A stretch of 64,000 nucleotides of DNA, taken from the IMG/VR virus record IMGVR_UViG_3300009126_000002, positions 1 through 64,000 of that record, one strand, 5' to 3'. The notes beneath the pieces are model-generated. The model had not been told where the DNA came from. It made no database searches and saw only the letters and a program-made list of their open reading frames with translations. The stretch is from a virus. Made by a program: the position numbers and the translations under genes. Shown here one piece after another: positions 35,509 through 43,453 of the stretch; the stretch's first letter is position 1; the number at the start of each line of letters is the position of its first letter.

Positions 35509-38010
35509 ATATATCAAAATATCTTTTATCAGATAAGTAAAAGTAGAATACATATTTGGGATGATAAAAAAGGATATGCAGTTTATCCATTTAAACCATA
35601 TGCTTATATAAAAGACTCAAAAGGTACGTTTACTTCTTTATATGGTGATAAGGTAAGAAGAATTGCTAAATCACAAATAGAAGAATATGATACTTCTTTT
35701 GAATCTGATGTGTTAGCAGAAACAAGGTTTTTAGTAGATAACTATACAGATTCAGATGATGTATCAGAGGGTCATAGAGTTATGTTTTTTGATATTGAAG
35801 TAGAGGTTACAGAAGGTTTCCCTTCAGTAGAAAAAGCTGACAATGCAATTACTTCTATTGCTTTATATGATAAATTAACTAAAGAATATCATTGTTATGT
35901 ACTTGACGCTGAAAATGCAGTTAATAGTGAAAATTTTGATAATGCTACAGTAATAAAGTTTAAAGAAGAGAGAGATTTATTAAATAAATTTTATCAAAAA
36001 TATCTTGAGATATCACCAACAATTATTAGTGGTTGGAATAGTGATAGATTTGACATTCCTTATTTATATAATCGTTCTCGGAGGTTATTAGGTGAGGATG
36101 TTGCTAAATGTTTATCACCAATAGGTATTGTAGACTATAATAAACATAGAGGTGCTTATAAAATAGCAGGTGTATCTAGCTTAGATTATCTTGAACTATA
36201 TAAAAAACTTACTTTTGGTGAAAGGTCTTCATATAGATTAGATGATATTGGAAATTATGAAGTAGGTATAAAAAAAGTTTCATATGATGGTACATTGGAT
36301 GATTTATATTATAATAATAGGAATAAGTTTGTAGAGTATAATATAAATGACGTTGTTATTCTTGAAAAACTTGATGAGAAGTTAGATTTTATTGGTATTG
36401 CTAGAGCTATTTGTCATTTGGGTCATGTTCCATATGAAGATGTATATTATTCATCACGATTTTTAGAAGGTGCTATTCTTGTATATCTTAAAAAACTTGA
36501 TATTGTTGCGCCAGATAAGAAAAAAGTAAATAAAGAATTAATGAACAATGGTGATAAGTTTTCAGGAGCATATGTACAAGAACCAATAAAAGGTAGACAT
36601 GAGTGGATTTATGATTTAGATATTACTTCAATGTATCCATCAATTATTATGACATTGAATATTTCTCCTGAAACAAAACTTGGAAGGTTAACAGGTTGGA
36701 ATTCAGAAGAATTTGTTAAAGGAGTAGATAAAACATATACTATAGAAGATGATTCAGGAAAAGAAAGTGCTAAACTAACTACAGCAGAGTTTAAGAACTT
36801 TTTAAAAAATAATAATGTATCTGTATCTACTAATGGTGTGTTATATACACAAGATAAAAGAGGGTTAATTCCAACTTTGTTGGAAAAATGGTTTGATGAT
36901 AGAGTAGAATTTAGAAAATTAGCAAAGAAGTTCGCTGAAGAGGGTGATAAAGAGAAATATGCATACTTTGATAGACGACAGTATATTCAAAAGGTTGTTC
37001 TAAATTCATTGTATGGTGTGTTGGGTTTACCTGTGTTTCGTTTTTATGACTTAGATAATGCAGAAGCAACAACGACAACGGGTGTTGAGTTAATTAAATA
37101 TACTAAGAAGATAGCTAATTATTATTATAATTCTGTTTTGGAAGATTCGGAAGATCATTGTATATACATTGATACAGATTCAGTTTTTTATTCTGCTGTT
37201 TCTATGATTCAAAAGAAATATCCACACATTAATATTAAAGATGAAAATCTAATGATGGATAAGATTTTAGATATTGCCTCAGAGGTTCAAGAATATTTAA
37301 ATAGTTCATATGATTTATTTGCTAAAAAGTTTCTTAATGTAGATAAACATAGATTTGAGATTAAGCAGGAATTGATTGCTAGAAGTGGGTTATTTGTTAC
37401 AAAGAAAAGATATGGATTGAAAGTTGTTAATGATAATGGTGTTAAGATAAATAAACTTCATGTAAAAGGTTTAGATATTGTTCGTTCAAGTTTTCCAATA
37501 GCTATGAAAGAATGTTTAACAAAAGTATTAGAAGATATATTAGCAAATGTACCTCAGAATAAGATTAATGAGTTTATTCTTAATTTTAAGAAATCTATGA
37601 AGTTGAAAAACTATGATACTATTGCAATGCCAACTTCAGTTAAAAATGTTAAAAAATATGTTCAGAGGGGTGATGGTAGATTGTTAGCTAAAAAGGGTGC
37701 ACCTGTTCATGTTAAATCAGCAATAAATTATAATAACTTTTTATTGTCAAGTAAACTTGAAGCAAAGTATCCTTTAATTGGAAACGGTGAAAAGATTAAG
37801 TGGACTTATCTAAAAGACAATCCATTTAAATTTGAGACTTTATGTTATAAAGGACATGAGGATCCTCAACAAGTGTTAGATTATATAAAAGAGTATATTG
37901 ATACCGATAAGATATATAAGCAAGCACTTAGTAAAAAAATAGTAATGTTATATGATGCATTAAAATGGGAAGAACCAAATGATGATTTTGGTTTTAATAA
38001 ATTCTTTTAA
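35509..38010 (+). CDS. gp43: Replicative DNA polymerase, family B
   Basis: This is a family B polymerase: exonuclease motif FFDIEVEV, then ISGWNSDRFDIPYL, polymerase motif A DLDITSMYPSII, motif B VVLNSLYGVLG and motif C YIDTDSVFYS. The first ordinary start is GTG 35710, only ~27 residues before the FFDIE motif, but the frame is open from 35497 and the extra ~67 residues read as an N-terminal domain (YQNIFYQISKSRIHIWDD, then GYAVYPFKPYAYI). I therefore place the start at ATA 35509, 7 bases after GAGG at 35498. GTC 35506 is another option. The resulting 833 residues compare with 898 in T4. A sigma-70-like promoter at 35452-35481 would start the mRNA just before this ribosome site. Confidence 0.85.
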   Translation: MYQNIFYQISKSRIHIWDDKKGYAVYPFKPYAYIKDSKGTFTSLYGDKVRRIAKSQIEEYDTSFESDVLAETRFLVDNYTDSDDVSEGHRVMFFDIEVEVTEGFPSVEKADNAITSIALYDKLTKEYHCYVLDAENAVNSENFDNATVIKFKEERDLLNKFYQKYLEISPTIISGWNSDRFDIPYLYNRSRRLLGEDVAKCLSPIGIVDYNKHRGAYKIAGVSSLDYLELYKKLTFGERSSYRLDDIGNYEVGIKKVSYDGTLDDLYYNNRNKFVEYNINDVVILEKLDEKLDFIGIARAICHLGHVPYEDVYYSSRFLEGAILVYLKKLDIVAPDKKKVNKELMNNGDKFSGAYVQEPIKGRHEWIYDLDITSMYPSIIMTLNISPETKLGRLTGWNSEEFVKGVDKTYTIEDDSGKESAKLTTAEFKNFLKNNNVSVSTNGVLYTQDKRGLIPTLLEKWFDDRVEFRKLAKKFAEEGDKEKYAYFDRRQYIQKVVLNSLYGVLGLPVFRFYDLDNAEATTTTGVELIKYTKKIANYYYNSVLEDSEDHCIYIDTDSVFYSAVSMIQKKYPHINIKDENLMMDKILDIASEVQEYLNSSYDLFAKKFLNVDKHRFEIKQELIARSGLFVTKKRYGLKVVNDNGVKINKLHVKGLDIVRSSFPIAMKECLTKVLEDILANVPQNKINEFILNFKKSMKLKNYDTIAMPTSVKNVKKYVQRGDGRLLAKKGAPVHVKSAINYNNFLLSSKLEAKYPLIGNGEKIKWTYLKDNPFKFETLCYKGHEDPQQVLDYIKEYIDTDKIYKQALSKKIVMLYDALKWEEPNDDFGFNKFF

Positions 38011-38024
38011 TTTGGAGAAATAAT

Positions 38025-38069
38025 ATGATACTTATATATATGTATATAAAGGAGTTACAAAATGGATAA
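38025..38069 (+). CDS. 14-codon leader mini-ORF overlapping gp45 start
   Basis: ATG 38025 follows GGAGA (38014-38018) at good spacing and encodes MILIYMYIKELQNG, ending TAA 38067-38069. It covers the gp45 ribosome site AAAGGAG and overlaps its start by 8 bases. It could be a leader peptide that couples or limits gp45 translation. Being so short it may be accidental. Confidence 0.35.
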   Translation: MILIYMYIKELQNG

Positions 38070-38793
38070 ACAAACGTTGATGGGATTCATCAATAGGTTT
38101 TATTTAGGTGGGCAAACTCAATCAGCACCTGTAAAATCAACAAAAGACACACTTAGTTGTGCATTTATCAACTCAGCAAAAAGTTGTGTTGGTGATATTG
38201 TTTTAGCTAAGAATGGAATTGGTGATTATGAAATGGGGCTGTATGAGATTCAAGACTTAATTAAACTAATTAGTGTATTGGATGGTGATATGGATGTTGA
38301 TGTTAAAACTGTAGGTGAAGTAGCATCACAGTTAGTCCTTTCACAAAAAAATACTAAAGCAAGAATAAATTATGGTCTTGCTAGATTGGATGTAGTTCAG
38401 AAGAAACCAGATTTATCAAATGTTCCTGAGTTCACATTAGAACTTAAACTTGATAAGAAGTTCATTAGCACATTTATTTCAGGTAAAAGTGCGTTAAGTG
38501 AAGTTGCAACATTTGCTGTATTAGCAGATGGTAAAGAAGCAAAGGTTGTAATAGGTTATAGTTCTACAACACAATCTAATAAAGTTACAATCCCTGTAGA
38601 ATGTAGTAAAGTAGATAGTTTTGAAGAGGCTGTATTATTTGATGCAGATACTTTCAAAGAGATATTACTTGCTAACAGAGATTGTGAATCTTCAACTCTT
38701 TACATTTCAGATAAAGGGTTAGCTAAAGTTAATTTCAAGGTAGATAATTTCGATTCTACATACGTACTAGTTGCAAAAACAACAGTAGACTAA
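38062..38793 (+). CDS. gp45: Sliding clamp
   Basis: The 243-residue product is similar in length to T4 gp45 (228), a trimeric ring that tethers the polymerase. It has the two-domain PCNA-like alternation of strands, with FTLELKLDKKFISTFISGK near the interdomain region and a final strand FDSTYVLVAKT. Sequence conservation among these clamps is low, so the call also uses position: just after gp43 and in the cluster with the gp44/gp62 loader. The start ATG 38062 follows AAAGGAGTTACAAA. A 14-codon mini-ORF with its own ribosome site (38025-38069) overlaps this start. Confidence 0.8.
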   Translation: MDKQTLMGFINRFYLGGQTQSAPVKSTKDTLSCAFINSAKSCVGDIVLAKNGIGDYEMGLYEIQDLIKLISVLDGDMDVDVKTVGEVASQLVLSQKNTKARINYGLARLDVVQKKPDLSNVPEFTLELKLDKKFISTFISGKSALSEVATFAVLADGKEAKVVIGYSSTTQSNKVTIPVECSKVDSFEEAVLFDADTFKEILLANRDCESSTLYISDKGLAKVNFKVDNFDSTYVLVAKTTVD

Positions 38794-39545
38794 TGGAAAA
38801 TACTGTAGATAAATCAAAAGTTTATCTACAAGAGATAGACAAAAAGACTGCGAAGGAAATGATTGTAAAACATCATTATTCGCATAGAGGTTCTTCTTGT
38901 AGATACGCTATAGGAATATATTATAAGTCAGATAATCCTCATCCTTTTTTTAAGGATACGAGTGAGGAAAAACTCATTGGGTGTATGACTTATGGTTATC
39001 CTGTAGGAAGAACTGTATTGGGATCTATGTTTAATGAAAACGTTAAATTAGAAACTAATAATATTTTGGAATTGACAAGATTATTTATACATGATGGTTA
39101 TGGTAAAAATATTGAATCATATTGTATTTCTCAATCATTTAAATGGTTGAAAAAACATGATGAAAATGTTAAAACATTAATAAGTTATGCAGATCCTGAT
39201 GTATTACATTTAGGTGGTATTTATAAAGCTACTAATTGGTTGTATCAGGGTGCAGGATTAAATTTAATGCCAAATTATTCAATATCTTTAACAAAGGATC
39301 CATATGAATGGATACATAGTAGAACTGTTTCATCAAGATTTGGTAGTCATAATATAATAAAGTTAAAAGAAGCAATTGGACATACGTTTTGGAGAAGAAG
39401 AGAACCTGAAAAACATAGGTACATTTACTTTTTGGGTAGTAAAAAAGAGAATAAAAAGTTTATGAAGAATTTGAAGTATGAAACTAAACCGTATCCTACA
39501 AATGCAGAAGAGTATTTACCGCCAATAGAAGAACATAAAGTATGA
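38793..39545 (+). CDS. Mom-like DNA-modification acyltransferase, copy 1
   Basis: The 250-residue product is a GNAT-fold protein of the Mom type. Motifs: HHYSHR at 27-32, LIGCMTYGYPVG, ELTRLFIHDGYGKN at 93-106, and LISYADPDVLHLGGIYKATN at about 129-148, all typical of this phage family. Mom of phage Mu converts adenine in DNA to a methylcarbamoylamino form that blocks many host restriction enzymes. It overlaps gp45 by one base and the 2OG oxygenase by four (ATGA), so the three are made together. A related copy lies at 42815. The enzyme class is fairly sure; the exact base product is not. Confidence 0.75.
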   Translation: MENTVDKSKVYLQEIDKKTAKEMIVKHHYSHRGSSCRYAIGIYYKSDNPHPFFKDTSEEKLIGCMTYGYPVGRTVLGSMFNENVKLETNNILELTRLFIHDGYGKNIESYCISQSFKWLKKHDENVKTLISYADPDVLHLGGIYKATNWLYQGAGLNLMPNYSISLTKDPYEWIHSRTVSSRFGSHNIIKLKEAIGHTFWRRREPEKHRYIYFLGSKKENKKFMKNLKYETKPYPTNAEEYLPPIEEHKV

Positions 39546-40267
39546 ACTTAGATAAAAAACAATTATCTGACAATGGTTATCTATTTTTTGAATTAGATGA
39601 TAATGATAAAGAGATATTAAAATCTTTGAGAGACGAATATTTAAATTATGGTAATATAATATGTGCGACTTTTAAATATCTTCATAATGATTTAAATTTT
39701 AGTTTAAATATAACACCTGGAGTAACTAGCTATGCTAATTTTTCTTCACTATTTGATGATATAGTAGAATGGCGTAGAGTTCAAGATGAAATTGATTCTA
39801 TTACAAATATGAATTCATATTTATACGATGCGAGATGTGAAGTTGGTGGAGATTTTACAAGTTTACACTCACTATTAGAAAATATTTATAACACAAGTTA
39901 TTCTACTGAAGAAAAAATAATAACAACAGCAGATGGATCTTGTAGTCAAAATTTAAAATTTGATATTAATGGTAGAATAATGATTGCTAAAATGTTATTA
40001 TCTACCCATCGTGATGGATCATATGTTGAGGAAAATATAGCTTCTTATAAAAGACCATGTACTATGTTGATTTATACAAATGAAGATTGGAAACCTGGTG
40101 ATGGTGGTGAATTAGTAGTAGAAGGTGAAGTTTTAGAACCAACTTTAGGTAATGCAGCTATATTAGATTTTACACAAGGTAATGATGTTGAACATGGTGT
40201 TAATCCAGTTTTAACAGATTTTGTAAGAAAAAGTTTTACAATATTTGTTGATAAGAAAGAGTTTTAA
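39542..40267 (+). CDS. 2-oxoglutarate/Fe(II)-dependent oxygenase
   Basis: The 241-residue product has a double-stranded beta-helix iron site. THRDGSY gives His156 and Asp158, and EHGVNPV gives His218 with Arg229 following for 2-oxoglutarate binding, the HxD...H...R set of prolyl-4-hydroxylase-like enzymes. TMLIYTNEDWKPGDGGEL is the usual strand between them. Such enzymes hydroxylate proteins, nucleic acids or small molecules. Its start overlaps the stop of the Mom-like gene, suggesting a shared pathway. DNA-base or cofactor hydroxylation is a possibility, but virion or host protein modification cannot be excluded. Confidence 0.75.
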   Translation: MNLDKKQLSDNGYLFFELDDNDKEILKSLRDEYLNYGNIICATFKYLHNDLNFSLNITPGVTSYANFSSLFDDIVEWRRVQDEIDSITNMNSYLYDARCEVGGDFTSLHSLLENIYNTSYSTEEKIITTADGSCSQNLKFDINGRIMIAKMLLSTHRDGSYVEENIASYKRPCTMLIYTNEDWKPGDGGELVVEGEVLEPTLGNAAILDFTQGNDVEHGVNPVLTDFVRKSFTIFVDKKEF

Positions 40268-40270
40268 AAT

Positions 40271-40612
40271 ATGAATAAATTATTAGCAGCTATGATATTG
40301 TCTGTATTGGGGCATATAATAGCATTTTTTCACATGAATGCACAGTTTAAATGGGAATGGGCTAAATCTCAATGGTGGGTAATATTAGTAGGGCTTCCAA
40401 TAAGTTATCTATTTTATTATTCAACAAGATATTCATTTGAATATTTTGGATATTATTGGAACATAAGATTGATTGGTTTTGGTATGGGAACATTTATATT
40501 TGGTTTAATGACGTGGGGAATATTAGGAGAAGCACCAAATGCGAAAGTTATGGTAAGTTTAGCTTTAGCATTAATAATAATTTTAATACAAATGACTAAT
40601 GTGGTGAAATGA
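40271..40612 (+). CDS. Four-helix membrane protein
   Basis: The 113-residue product has four hydrophobic stretches: about 3-21 (LLAAMILSVLGHIIAFF), 36-52 (WVILVGLPISYLFYYS), 68-86 (IGFGMGTFIFGLMTWGIL) and 93-111 (MVSLALALIIILIQMTNVV). It is most likely an integral inner-membrane protein. Loops are short, so it is not a receptor. It could be a small transporter or a superinfection-exclusion protein, but nothing in the sequence decides this. It overlaps the HAD gene by four bases. The coupling to cytosolic enzymes on both sides is unusual. Confidence 0.55.
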   Translation: MNKLLAAMILSVLGHIIAFFHMNAQFKWEWAKSQWWVILVGLPISYLFYYSTRYSFEYFGYYWNIRLIGFGMGTFIFGLMTWGILGEAPNAKVMVSLALALIIILIQMTNVVK

Positions 40613-41181
40613 AAGTTAAAACAAGAATAGGTATAGATATAGATGGAGTGCTTAGAGATTTTTCTTGGCAATTACATAACTATATGTCCGTTAATTACCC
40701 CGAATCAATTATAAAAGATGCTATAGATGATTGGGATTATCAGAATTGTTTTAAAGGTTGGGATAAAAAATCTTTACAAGAATTATATTGGGATAAGTAT
40801 CCAGAATTGTTTTTTAGAGATTCACCACCTATATATGGTGCTATAGAACAAATGCATGCTTTATTTGAGTGGGGTAGTGGAAAAGGTTATAAATTTGTTT
40901 GTATATCTTCTCAGAGAACACCAGGAACTTATGCTTCTTTAGAGTGGTTGGGAAAACACGCATTAAGTTTTAGAGAAGTATATTTTGTTAGTGGTAGTGA
41001 TAAGTGGAAAATAGATGTTGATTGGTTAGTAGATGATTCACCATCCAATTATCAGGCTTGGTTAAAGGGTAGAGGTGATGATTACGGATATATTTTAATG
41101 GATGCACTATATAATCAACACATTAAACCTACTAATAGGGTAAAAGAATTAAAAGAGATAAAGGAAATAATAGAATGGTAA
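40609..41181 (+). CDS. HAD-superfamily 5'(3')-deoxyribonucleotidase-like protein
   Basis: The 190-residue product begins with RIGIDIDGVLRDFSW, the HAD motif I with nucleophile Asp10 and acid/base Asp12. CISSQRT supplies motif II Ser, and DWLVDDSPSNY supplies the motif III/IV Asp pair. Cap residues and length fit the deoxyribonucleotidase (NT5C) group found in T4-like phages. It would remove phosphate from deoxynucleoside monophosphates and so tune the nucleotide pool. It lies between a membrane protein and the clamp-loader gene, overlapping both. Confidence 0.72.
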   Translation: MKVKTRIGIDIDGVLRDFSWQLHNYMSVNYPESIIKDAIDDWDYQNCFKGWDKKSLQELYWDKYPELFFRDSPPIYGAIEQMHALFEWGSGKGYKFVCISSQRTPGTYASLEWLGKHALSFREVYFVSGSDKWKIDVDWLVDDSPSNYQAWLKGRGDDYGYILMDALYNQHIKPTNRVKELKEIKEIIEW

Positions 41182-42092
41182 ATCATAGTTTATGGGTAGA
41201 ACAGTATAGACCAACTGAATTAGAAAACTATGTTGGTAATACACATTTAAAATCTAAGGTAGAAGCTTATCTTACAAATAGTGATATTCCTCATTTATTA
41301 TTATATGGAAGAGCAGGTACAGGTAAAACAACACTTGCTAAACTGATTGTTAAGAATATTAAATGTGATTATCTATACATTAATGCTAGTGATGAGAATA
41401 ATGTAGAAACTGTAAGAACAAAAGTAAAACAGTTCGCATCTACGATTGGTTTTACAGATATGAAGGTAATTATCTTAGATGAATGTGATTACATTACACC
41501 TAACGCACAAGCCGCTTTGCGTAACCTTATGGAGACTTTTAGTAAGTACTGTAGGTTTATTCTAACCTGTAACTATGCAGAGAGAATCATTAATCCGATA
41601 CAAAGTCGTTGTCAAATTTTTGAAATTATACCACCATCTAAGACAGAAGTAGCTCAAAGATTGAATCAGATTTTAAAAGAGGAAGGTGTTAAACACGAGT
41701 TAGAAGATTTAAAAATATTGATTGATTCTAATTATCCTGATATTCGTAGAACAATTAACGCAGCTCAAAGAAATGTGGTTGATTTACAATTAAAATTAGA
41801 TGTAGAGAGTATTACTCAAAATGATTATAAGTTAAAAGTGTTAGATATTTTAGAGAATCAAGATAAGAAAAACGCATTTAAAAATATAAGACAGTTATTA
41901 GCAGATAATGCTATTAGAGACTTTTCAGATTGTTTTCGTTTGTTATATGATAATGTAGATTCTTATGGTAAAGGTCATATAGCAGAAATAATATTAATAT
42001 TAGCGAGATATGAACTATCAGATAGCCAGGTAGTTGATAAAGAAATAAACTTTATGGCTATGTTAATTGAAGTATTGGGAGTTATAAAATGA
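41175..42092 (+). CDS. gp44: Clamp loader large subunit
   Basis: The 305-residue product is an AAA+ ATPase close in length to T4 gp44 (319). WVEQYRPTELENYVG opens the domain, Walker A is GRAGTGKT at 45-52, Walker B is VIILDECDYI, and SRCQIFEI carries the SRC arginine finger that acts on the neighbouring subunit. Four gp44 subunits and one gp62 load the gp45 clamp using ATP. The gene overlaps the HAD gene by 7 bases and the zinc-ribbon gene by 4. Confidence 0.93.
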   Translation: MVNHSLWVEQYRPTELENYVGNTHLKSKVEAYLTNSDIPHLLLYGRAGTGKTTLAKLIVKNIKCDYLYINASDENNVETVRTKVKQFASTIGFTDMKVIILDECDYITPNAQAALRNLMETFSKYCRFILTCNYAERIINPIQSRCQIFEIIPPSKTEVAQRLNQILKEEGVKHELEDLKILIDSNYPDIRRTINAAQRNVVDLQLKLDVESITQNDYKLKVLDILENQDKKNAFKNIRQLLADNAIRDFSDCFRLLYDNVDSYGKGHIAEIILILARYELSDSQVVDKEINFMAMLIEVLGVIK

Positions 42093-42343
42093 GTACAAAA
42101 CCAATGAAACCACTAAAGAAACCAGCACAAAAGGTTGATTTATCACAAGCAGATACTATGAAATGTGAGAAATGTTCTAATTATCTTTTTATCACATCAT
42201 ATGTATTAAAAAGAATATCTGCTTTAATATCACCCACAGGGCAAGAAGGTATAGTTCCAATTCAAGTTTATAGTTGTGGTAATTGTGGCCATGTACCTGC
42301 TAAGTTAATGGAAGGTAGTGGAGTTGAAGAAGAACTTAGTTAA
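42089..42343 (+). CDS. Small zinc-ribbon protein between clamp-loader genes
   Basis: This 84-residue protein contains CEKC near residue 26 and CGNC near residue 67, separated by about 40 residues, a likely zinc ribbon, between a basic N-terminus and an acidic C-terminus. It overlaps gp44 by 4 bases and gp62 by 26, so it is made with the clamp loader. Similar tiny zinc proteins occur in the same place in other marine T4-like phages, as far as I remember, but their function is unknown. A role in clamp-loader or late-transcription interactions is speculation. Confidence 0.6.
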   Translation: MSTKPMKPLKKPAQKVDLSQADTMKCEKCSNYLFITSYVLKRISALISPTGQEGIVPIQVYSCGNCGHVPAKLMEGSGVEEELS

Positions 42344-42818
42344 GAGAAAAGGATTATTCGATCATATTAAGCACATAACATCTGTACAAAGTTCCAATTA
42401 TTGGGATACTATTACAGATGAAGATAAGAAAACGTGGTCGAATTATATGGTTCATAGATTTTTATCTATGAGAACAGATTTTTTAGATGTGGTGAACGAG
42501 ATACAGATGTATAATTTATCACCAGAAATAATATATAAATTTTATTCTGATATTATTCCAAAGGGAAAATATTGGTTAAAATATATTAAAGGGAGAAAAC
42601 AAATGGATTATCCAAGATGGTTGTTAGATGTTGTGGCAAAAGAGTTAGAGGTAAGTTTAAGAGAAGCTGTAGATGCAGTTGATATGTATATGTTAACTGA
42701 AGGTGGTCAAGTAGAACTTACTGAGTTGTTACAATCATATGGTGTAGATCGCAAGAAGTTAAAAGAAGTGGGCTTGCAATCTGATACTTGGTTAAGTGAA
42801 ATCAAAGAAGACGAATGA
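42318..42818 (+). CDS. gp62: Clamp loader small subunit
   Basis: The 166-residue product starts at GTG 42318; TTG 42324 is a close alternative. It is similar in size to T4 gp62 (187). The helical phrase SPEIIYKFYSDIIPKGKYWL parallels the conserved P-GK segment of gp62. Position just after gp44 and a short zinc-ribbon gene supports the call. It is the non-ATPase clasp of the loader. It overlaps the following Mom-like gene by 4 bases, so replication and modification genes are coupled. Confidence 0.75.
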   Translation: MELKKNLVKRKGLFDHIKHITSVQSSNYWDTITDEDKKTWSNYMVHRFLSMRTDFLDVVNEIQMYNLSPEIIYKFYSDIIPKGKYWLKYIKGRKQMDYPRWLLDVVAKELEVSLREAVDAVDMYMLTEGGQVELTELLQSYGVDRKKLKEVGLQSDTWLSEIKEDE

Positions 42819-43453
42819 GTTTAGACGGTTATACCGTAGATCAAGTACCTAGAAAATCCATTCAATCCTTTATAGAAAAGTATCATTATAGTCATAGTTG
42901 TAATGGTATACAAGGTTTAGAATGTTTTGCTTTGTTTAGACCAGGTAAATTTAATATACCTGAAATGGTAGGTGCTATGATGTATGCTATACCATCAATG
43001 CCAAATACGGCTAAGAAGTATAATCCTATAAATCCCGATAGATGTGTAGAATTGAGAAGATTAGTTAACGTAGATGAGGCTCCCCCGAATAGTGAAAGTT
43101 TTTTTGTAGGAAAAACTATTAAATGGTTAAGACAAAATACAAATTATGAAGTTATAGTTTCCTTTGCAGATTTACACTATGGACATTCAGGAGTTATTTA
43201 TAGAGCTAGTAATTTTGAATATGTCGGACAAACATCTCCAGGTAGAGTTTTAATGGTAGATGGTAAGGAATATCATAGTAGGTCTTTAAGTCAACCGATT
43301 AAACCATACAGTAGAGAAATTAGACGTAGGTGGGAAGCTAAAGATCCTAATATATTTTTTGTAAACAGAAAGTGTAAAAATATTTATGTTTATTATTTGA
43401 ACAAAGGTATTAAGAAGAAGATAAAAAGAATAGAAGCTAATGAAAAGAATTAG
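42815..43453 (+). CDS. Mom-like DNA-modification acyltransferase, copy 2
   Basis: The 212-residue product has the same layout as the 38793 gene: KYHYSHS at about 22-28, VGAMMYAIPS, CVELRRLVNVDEAPPNSESF, and IVSFADLHYGHSGVIYRASN. These are the strongest Mom-family phrases in the window. It differs from copy 1 in sequence throughout, so the two are old paralogues or separate acquisitions rather than a recent duplication. Each may modify a different target, or they may form a pair. It overlaps both gp62 and the nuclease gene. Confidence 0.78.
   Translation: MSLDGYTVDQVPRKSIQSFIEKYHYSHSCNGIQGLECFALFRPGKFNIPEMVGAMMYAIPSMPNTAKKYNPINPDRCVELRRLVNVDEAPPNSESFFVGKTIKWLRQNTNYEVIVSFADLHYGHSGVIYRASNFEYVGQTSPGRVLMVDGKEYHSRSLSQPIKPYSREIRRRWEAKDPNIFFVNRKCKNIYVYYLNKGIKKKIKRIEANEKN

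Noticed and set aside
35710-38010. GTG 35710 as the polymerase start
   Set aside because: It would remove a conserved-looking N-terminal domain and has no ribosome site. The promoter and GAGG lie 200 bases upstream.
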